Positions 60,621 to 64,000 of a stretch of DNA of 64,000 nt are shown here, piece by piece. The stretch is taken from positions 3,321,501 through 3,385,500 of the forward strand of contig NZ_CP156079.1 of the NCBI RefSeq assembly GCF_040892545.1, read 5' to 3'. Position 1 is the first letter of the stretch. Each line of letters opens with the position of its first letter. The notes under the pieces were generated by a model that was not told the origin of the DNA, ran no database searches, and saw only the letters and a list, made by a program, of their open reading frames with translations. The position numbers and the translations under genes were made by a program. The DNA comes from Paracidovorax avenae. Its GTDB lineage: Bacteria; Pseudomonadota; Gammaproteobacteria; Burkholderiales; Burkholderiaceae_C.

Positions 60621-61280
60621 TCAATAGTCCACCGGCAGGGGGGCGAGCGACCGCCAAATATACCAACTCGCCACGCTGCACCAGGGTTTCCAGGCCTCGG
60701 CGACCTCGCGGACATCGCTGCGGCTGACCGGATCGCCCGAGAAATAGTGCTGGCTGATGCCCTGCAGCAGGGTGGCGTCGTCCAGGGGCAGCACGTTGGG
60801 CCGCGCCAGGTGGAAGATCAGGAACATGTCGGCCGTCCAGCGGCCGATGCCGCGGATGGCGACCAGCTCGGCCGCGATGGCCTCGTCGTCCATCGCATCC
60901 CAGTCCTTGACGTGCAGCCGGCCGGTGTCGAAATGCAGCGCCAGGTCCACCAGGTAGTCCACCTTGCGGGCGGACAGGCCCGCGGCGCGCATGTCGTCCA
61001 CCTTGAGCTTGAGCACGGCGGCCGGCGTCATGCTGCGGGGTAGCGCGGCGAACTTGTCCCAGACCTTCTGCGCGGACGCGACCGAGACCTGCTGGCCCAC
61101 GATGCTGCGCGCCAGCGTGGTGAAGGCGTCGCCGCGGGCCACCAGGGCCACGTCGCCGAGCTGCGGGATCAGCCGCTTCATGACGCGGTCCTTCTTGACC
61201 AGATGGCGGCAGGCGTCCGCCCAGTAGCCGGGGGCGGTGGACGGCTCGGCCGTCCCCGCTGTTTTCTTGCTGGAGGCCAC
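60621..61280 (-). CDS. DNA-3-methyladenine glycosylase II-like protein
   Basis: Base-excision repair glycosylase of 219 residues in the HhH-GPD (AlkA-like) superfamily. The helix-hairpin-helix and Gly-Pro-Asp loop are [20 protein letters not shown] and [13 protein letters not shown], the latter with the catalytic Asp. The region [21 protein letters not shown] is family-typical. Shorter than E. coli AlkA (282) because it lacks the N-terminal beta domain, as in many AlkA-type proteins. Between cysS and accA, same strand. Confidence 0.93.
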   Translation of the reverse strand: MASSKKTAGTAEPSTAPGYWADACRHLVKKDRVMKRLIPQLGDVALVARGDAFTTLARSIVGQQVSVASAQKVWDKFAALPRSMTPAAVLKLKVDDMRAAGLSARKVDYLVDLALHFDTGRLHVKDWDAMDDEAIAAELVAIRGIGRWTADMFLIFHLARPNVLPLDDATLLQGISQHYFSGDPVSRSDVREVAEAWKPWCSVASWYIWRSLAPLPVDY

Positions 61281-61339
61281 GGCTTACCTTGTCTGGAGAG
61301 AAGACCGGCGGTGCGGGAAACGGAGAGGGCGGCCCGGGT

Positions 61340-62719
61340 TCACTGCGCGGCCTCCCAGGTCGTGCCGGCGGGGGAATCCTTGAGCACGATGCCCTGCGCG
61401 AGCAGGTCGTTGCGGATGCGGTCGGCCTCGGCGAAGTTCTTCGCTGCCTTGGCGGCAGCCCGCGCGGCGATGCGCGCGGCGATCTCGGCGGCGTCCAGCT
61501 GCACCCCCTGCCGCAGGAAGTCCTGCGGATCCCCCTGCAGCAGCCCCAGGCAGCCGCCCAGCGCCTTCAGCAGGCCGGCCAGGCGGGAGGAGCGCGTGCG
61601 GTTCACCTCTCCGGCCAGCTCGAACAGCACGGCCACGGCCTCGGGCGTGCCGAAATCCTCGTCCATGGCCGCCTTGAACCGGGCGGCGTGCGGATCGGCC
61701 CAGTCGATCGCACCGATGTCTTCCGGCGCGACCAGGGCGAGCGCGGTGTAGAGCCGCTTGAGCGATGCGCGCGCATCCTGCAGGTGCACGTCGCTGTAGT
61801 TGAGCGGGCTGCGGTAGTGCGTGCGCACGATGAAGAAACGCAGCGTCTCGGCATCGACCTGCTGCAGCACCTCGCGGATGGTGAAGAAGTTGCCGAGCGA
61901 CTTGCTCATCTTCTCGTTGTCCACGCGCACGAAGCCGTTGTGCATCCAGAAGCGCGCCAGCGGCTTTCCGGTGGCGCCCTCGCTCTGGGCGATCTCGTTC
62001 TCGTGGTGGGGGAATTGCAGGTCCGCGCCGCCGCCGTGGATGTCGAAGCTCTCGCCGAGCGTGGCGCAGCTCATGGCCGAGCACTCGATGTGCCAACCCG
62101 GCCGGCCGGTGCCGAAGGGGCTGTCCCATTTCGCCTCGGGTGGCTCGCCGGGCTTGGCGGCCTTCCAGAGCACGAAGTCGAGCGGATCCTGCTTGTCGTC
62201 CTGCACGGCCACGCGTTCGCCCGCGCGCAATTCGTCCAGGGACTTGCCCGAGAGCTTGCCGTAGCCCTCGAACCGGCGCACGGCGTAGTTCACGTCGCCG
62301 CTGCCGGCGCGGTAGGCCAGGCCCTTGCGCTCCAGCGTGCCGATGAGCGAGAGCATCTGGGGCACGTATTCGGTGGCGCGCGGCTCGACCGTGGGCGGCT
62401 CGATCGCCAGGGCGCCGATGTCCTCGTGCATGGCGGCCGTCATCTCGTCCGTGAGCTGGCGGATGGTGATGCCCCGCTCCACCGCGCGGCGGATGATCTT
62501 GTCGTCGATGTCGGTGATGTTGCGCACATAGGTGACGCGCAAACCGCTGCTGCGCAGCCAGCGCTGCACCACGTCGAATGCCATCATCATGCGGGCGTGG
62601 CCGATGTGGCAGAGGTCGTAGATGGTCATGCCGCAGACGTACATGCGGACATGGCCGGGCTCGAGCGGGGAAAAGTCCTCCATCGCACGCGACAGCGTGT
62701 TGTAGATGCGCAAACTCAT
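61340..62719 (-). CDS. cysS: Cysteinyl-tRNA synthetase
   Basis: Class Ia aminoacyl-tRNA synthetase of 459 residues, normal length. Motif HIGH appears as [16 protein letters not shown]; a zinc Cys is in [16 protein letters not shown]; another zinc set is [28 protein letters not shown] is [13 protein letters not shown]. The C-terminal DALR-like and anticodon parts follow. First gene of the minus-strand housekeeping run; divergent from the TPR gene with 222 bases between. Confidence 0.98.
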   Translation of the reverse strand: MSLRIYNTLSRAMEDFSPLEPGHVRMYVCGMTIYDLCHIGHARMMMAFDVVQRWLRSSGLRVTYVRNITDIDDKIIRRAVERGITIRQLTDEMTAAMHEDIGALAIEPPTVEPRATEYVPQMLSLIGTLERKGLAYRAGSGDVNYAVRRFEGYGKLSGKSLDELRAGERVAVQDDKQDPLDFVLWKAAKPGEPPEAKWDSPFGTGRPGWHIECSAMSCATLGESFDIHGGGADLQFPHHENEIAQSEGATGKPLARFWMHNGFVRVDNEKMSKSLGNFFTIREVLQQVDAETLRFFIVRTHYRSPLNYSDVHLQDARASLKRLYTALALVAPEDIGAIDWADPHAARFKAAMDEDFGTPEAVAVLFELAGEVNRTRSSRLAGLLKALGGCLGLLQGDPQDFLRQGVQLDAAEIAARIAARAAAKAAKNFAEADRIRNDLLAQGIVLKDSPAGTTWEAAQ

Positions 62720-62941
62720 GGAATATCAGTGAAGAGGGGGTGTTGGACTGCAGGCCGACGGCCCCGGCCGCAGCGGACCGTGGCGCCGGACGGGCCGGCG
62801 TGCGAGGCATGCGCAGCATCTGCGCGACACGCGAATCAGGAGCGGCAACAGCACACCGGCATGGCAAAACCCCTCGGCTACAATCCGCCGCAGTATAAGG
62901 CCCGTTACCGATCGACACTTTCATACCCGTTGCCACCACCC

Positions 62942-64000
62942 ATGACGCACGCCCGCCGCCCACTCCCCCATCTCCTGCGACTGCTGGTGCTGTCGGCCTT
63001 GCTGGGGGCGCCGCTGGCCCACGCGGACGACTATGCCGAGATCACCCAGCTGCTCAAGTCCGGCAAGAGCCAGGAAGCGCTGGCCAAGGCGGACCAGCGC
63101 CTGCTGGCCAACCCGCGCGATCCCCAGTTGCGCTTCCTGCGCGGCGTGGCGCAGGCGGATTCGGGCAAGCAGGCGGATGCAGTGGCGACGTTCACCAAGC
63201 TCACCGAGGACTACCCCGAGCTGCCCGAGCCCTACAACAACCTGGCCGTGCTCTACGCGAACCAGAACCAGCTCGACAAGGCGCGCACCGCCCTCGAGAT
63301 GGCGATCCGCACCAACCCGAGCTACGCCACGGCCCATGAGAACCTGGGCGACATCTACGCGAAGCTCGCCAGCCAGGCCTACAACAAGGCCCTGCAGCTG
63401 GACGCCTCCAATGCCAACACGCTGCGCCCCAAGCTGGCCCTGATCCGCGACCTGTTCTCGGGCGACGCCGGCAAGTCCGCCGCGGCGAAATCGGCCACCC
63501 CGGTGGCGACCACGACGGCCCGCGCTGCCGCACCTGCGCCGTCGCCGGCGCCGGCGGCATCTCCGGCGCCGGCCCCCACCCGGGCCGCCGCACCGGCTCC
63601 CGCACCTTCCACGCCCCCCGCTCCGGCCCCTGCCAACCTGCCTGCCGCATCGCCGGCCCCGGCGGCATCTCCGGCACCTGCGCCCGCTCCTGCTCCGGCG
63701 CCTGCCGCAGCATCGTCCTCGGCCACGGCCGAGAAGGAAGTCGCGGCTGCCGTGCGCGCATGGGCGAGCGCCTGGGAAGGCCAGGACATGCATGGCTACC
63801 TGGGTGCCTACGACCCGTCCTACACGCCTTCCGGCAAGCAGAGCCGTGCCGCCTGGGAGAAGGAGCGCCGCGACCGCATCGTGGGCCGCGCCAAGATCAA
63901 TGTCAGCATCAGCGACCTGCAGGTCACGGTCAAGGACAAGAAGGCCCAGGCACGCTTCCGCCAGGGCTACAGCTCCGGCTCCTACAGCGTGAACAGCCGC
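62942..64000 (+). CDS. Secreted TPR protein with Pro/Ala linker and C-terminal NTF2-like domain (3' partial)
   Basis: The frame runs off the window end with no stop, 353 codons visible. Signal peptide 1-28 ends PLAHADD. Tetratricopeptide-like repeats cover about 30-170 (LAVLYANQNQLDKARTALEMAI, NPSYATAHENLGDIYAKLASQ). A long Pro/Ala linker spans about 185-255 (PAPSPAPAASPAPAP and similar). The C-terminal segment begins EVAAAVRAWASAWEGQDMHGYLGAYDP and resembles the NTF2-like domain often found at the end of such envelope proteins (Cds6-like). A family relation to an L,D-transpeptidase partner is possible. The function is not settled. Confidence 0.9.
   Translation, partial: MTHARRPLPHLLRLLVLSALLGAPLAHADDYAEITQLLKSGKSQEALAKADQRLLANPRDPQLRFLRGVAQADSGKQADAVATFTKLTEDYPELPEPYNNLAVLYANQNQLDKARTALEMAIRTNPSYATAHENLGDIYAKLASQAYNKALQLDASNANTLRPKLALIRDLFSGDAGKSAAAKSATPVATTTARAAAPAPSPAPAASPAPAPTRAAAPAPAPSTPPAPAPANLPAASPAPAASPAPAPAPAPAPAAASSSATAEKEVAAAVRAWASAWEGQDMHGYLGAYDPSYTPSGKQSRAAWEKERRDRIVGRAKINVSISDLQVTVKDKKAQARFRQGYSSGSYSVNSR

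Noticed and set aside
63500..63720. Tandem repeat or CRISPR-like array
   Set aside because: The periodic GC-rich sequence encodes the Pro/Ala linker of the TPR protein in frame; there are no spacers or direct repeats of fixed length.

Overview
The window is a GC-rich (mostly about 65-70% G+C by eye) chromosomal segment of a betaproteobacterium. The best guess is Comamonadaceae, close to Acidovorax/Paracidovorax. The basis is protein style together with the gene orders iscR-iscS-iscU-iscA-hscB-hscA-fdx-dnaQ followed by tRNA-Val, and cysS - DNA glycosylase - accA - tilS - lysC followed by tRNA-Ser. No prophage, transposase, CRISPR array or rRNA was seen.

Layout. 0-3 kb: a PAS-type sensor kinase (5' end outside the window) translationally coupled to a FixJ-type response regulator. 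3-9.8 kb: housekeeping genes (folD, M3 oligopeptidase, a secreted DUF4124/glutaredoxin-like protein, rpiA and pyrD back to back) and an elaB-yqjE-yqjK-like trio of small envelope proteins. 9.8-21 kb: a histone-deacetylase-like hydrolase coupled to a flavin oxidoreductase, two identical tRNA-Val genes, dnaQ, the whole ISC iron-sulphur assembly operon, and uvrB. 21-31.8 kb: aminotransferase, short CoA-transferase, YgiQ radical-SAM protein, chemoreceptor, azurin, YigZ, a lipoamide-dehydrogenase-like flavoprotein and a YjfB-like motility peptide. 31.8-38.1 kb: a catabolic operon (dsdA, Bug-type binding protein, amidase, DAO-type oxidoreductase) transcribed divergently from a LysR regulator. 38-45.5 kb: PQQ-type sugar dehydrogenase lipoprotein, Hsp15, and a 1537-residue CheB-CheR-PAS-kinase-receiver hybrid. 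45.5-51 kb: a stress-flavoured stretch with two ferritin-like diiron proteins, a KGG-repeat protein, a quinone reductase/LysR pair and CsbD. 51-54.8 kb: a HAD / kinase / class-III PLP enzyme / Lrp operon. 54.8-56.5 kb: an AT-rich island with one lipoprotein gene, next to tRNA-Ser(GCT). 56.5-64 kb: lysC, tilS, accA, a DNA glycosylase and cysS, then the start of a TPR protein cut by the window end.

How genes work together. The isc genes form one assembly line: IscR senses, IscS supplies sulphur, IscU scaffolds, HscBA transfer and Fdx donates electrons. The 51-54.8 kb operon resembles the kinase plus phospho-lyase pairs that break down amino alcohols or hydroxylysine. The dsdA operon looks built for D-amino acids or acylated derivatives under the divergent LysR. 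Azurin has a well-placed FNR-type box.

The least explained items are the paired ferritin-like proteins, the split kinase/phospho-lyase operon, the AT-rich lipoprotein island, and a possible dispersed repeat between tilS and accA. No clearly new defence or mobile system was found.
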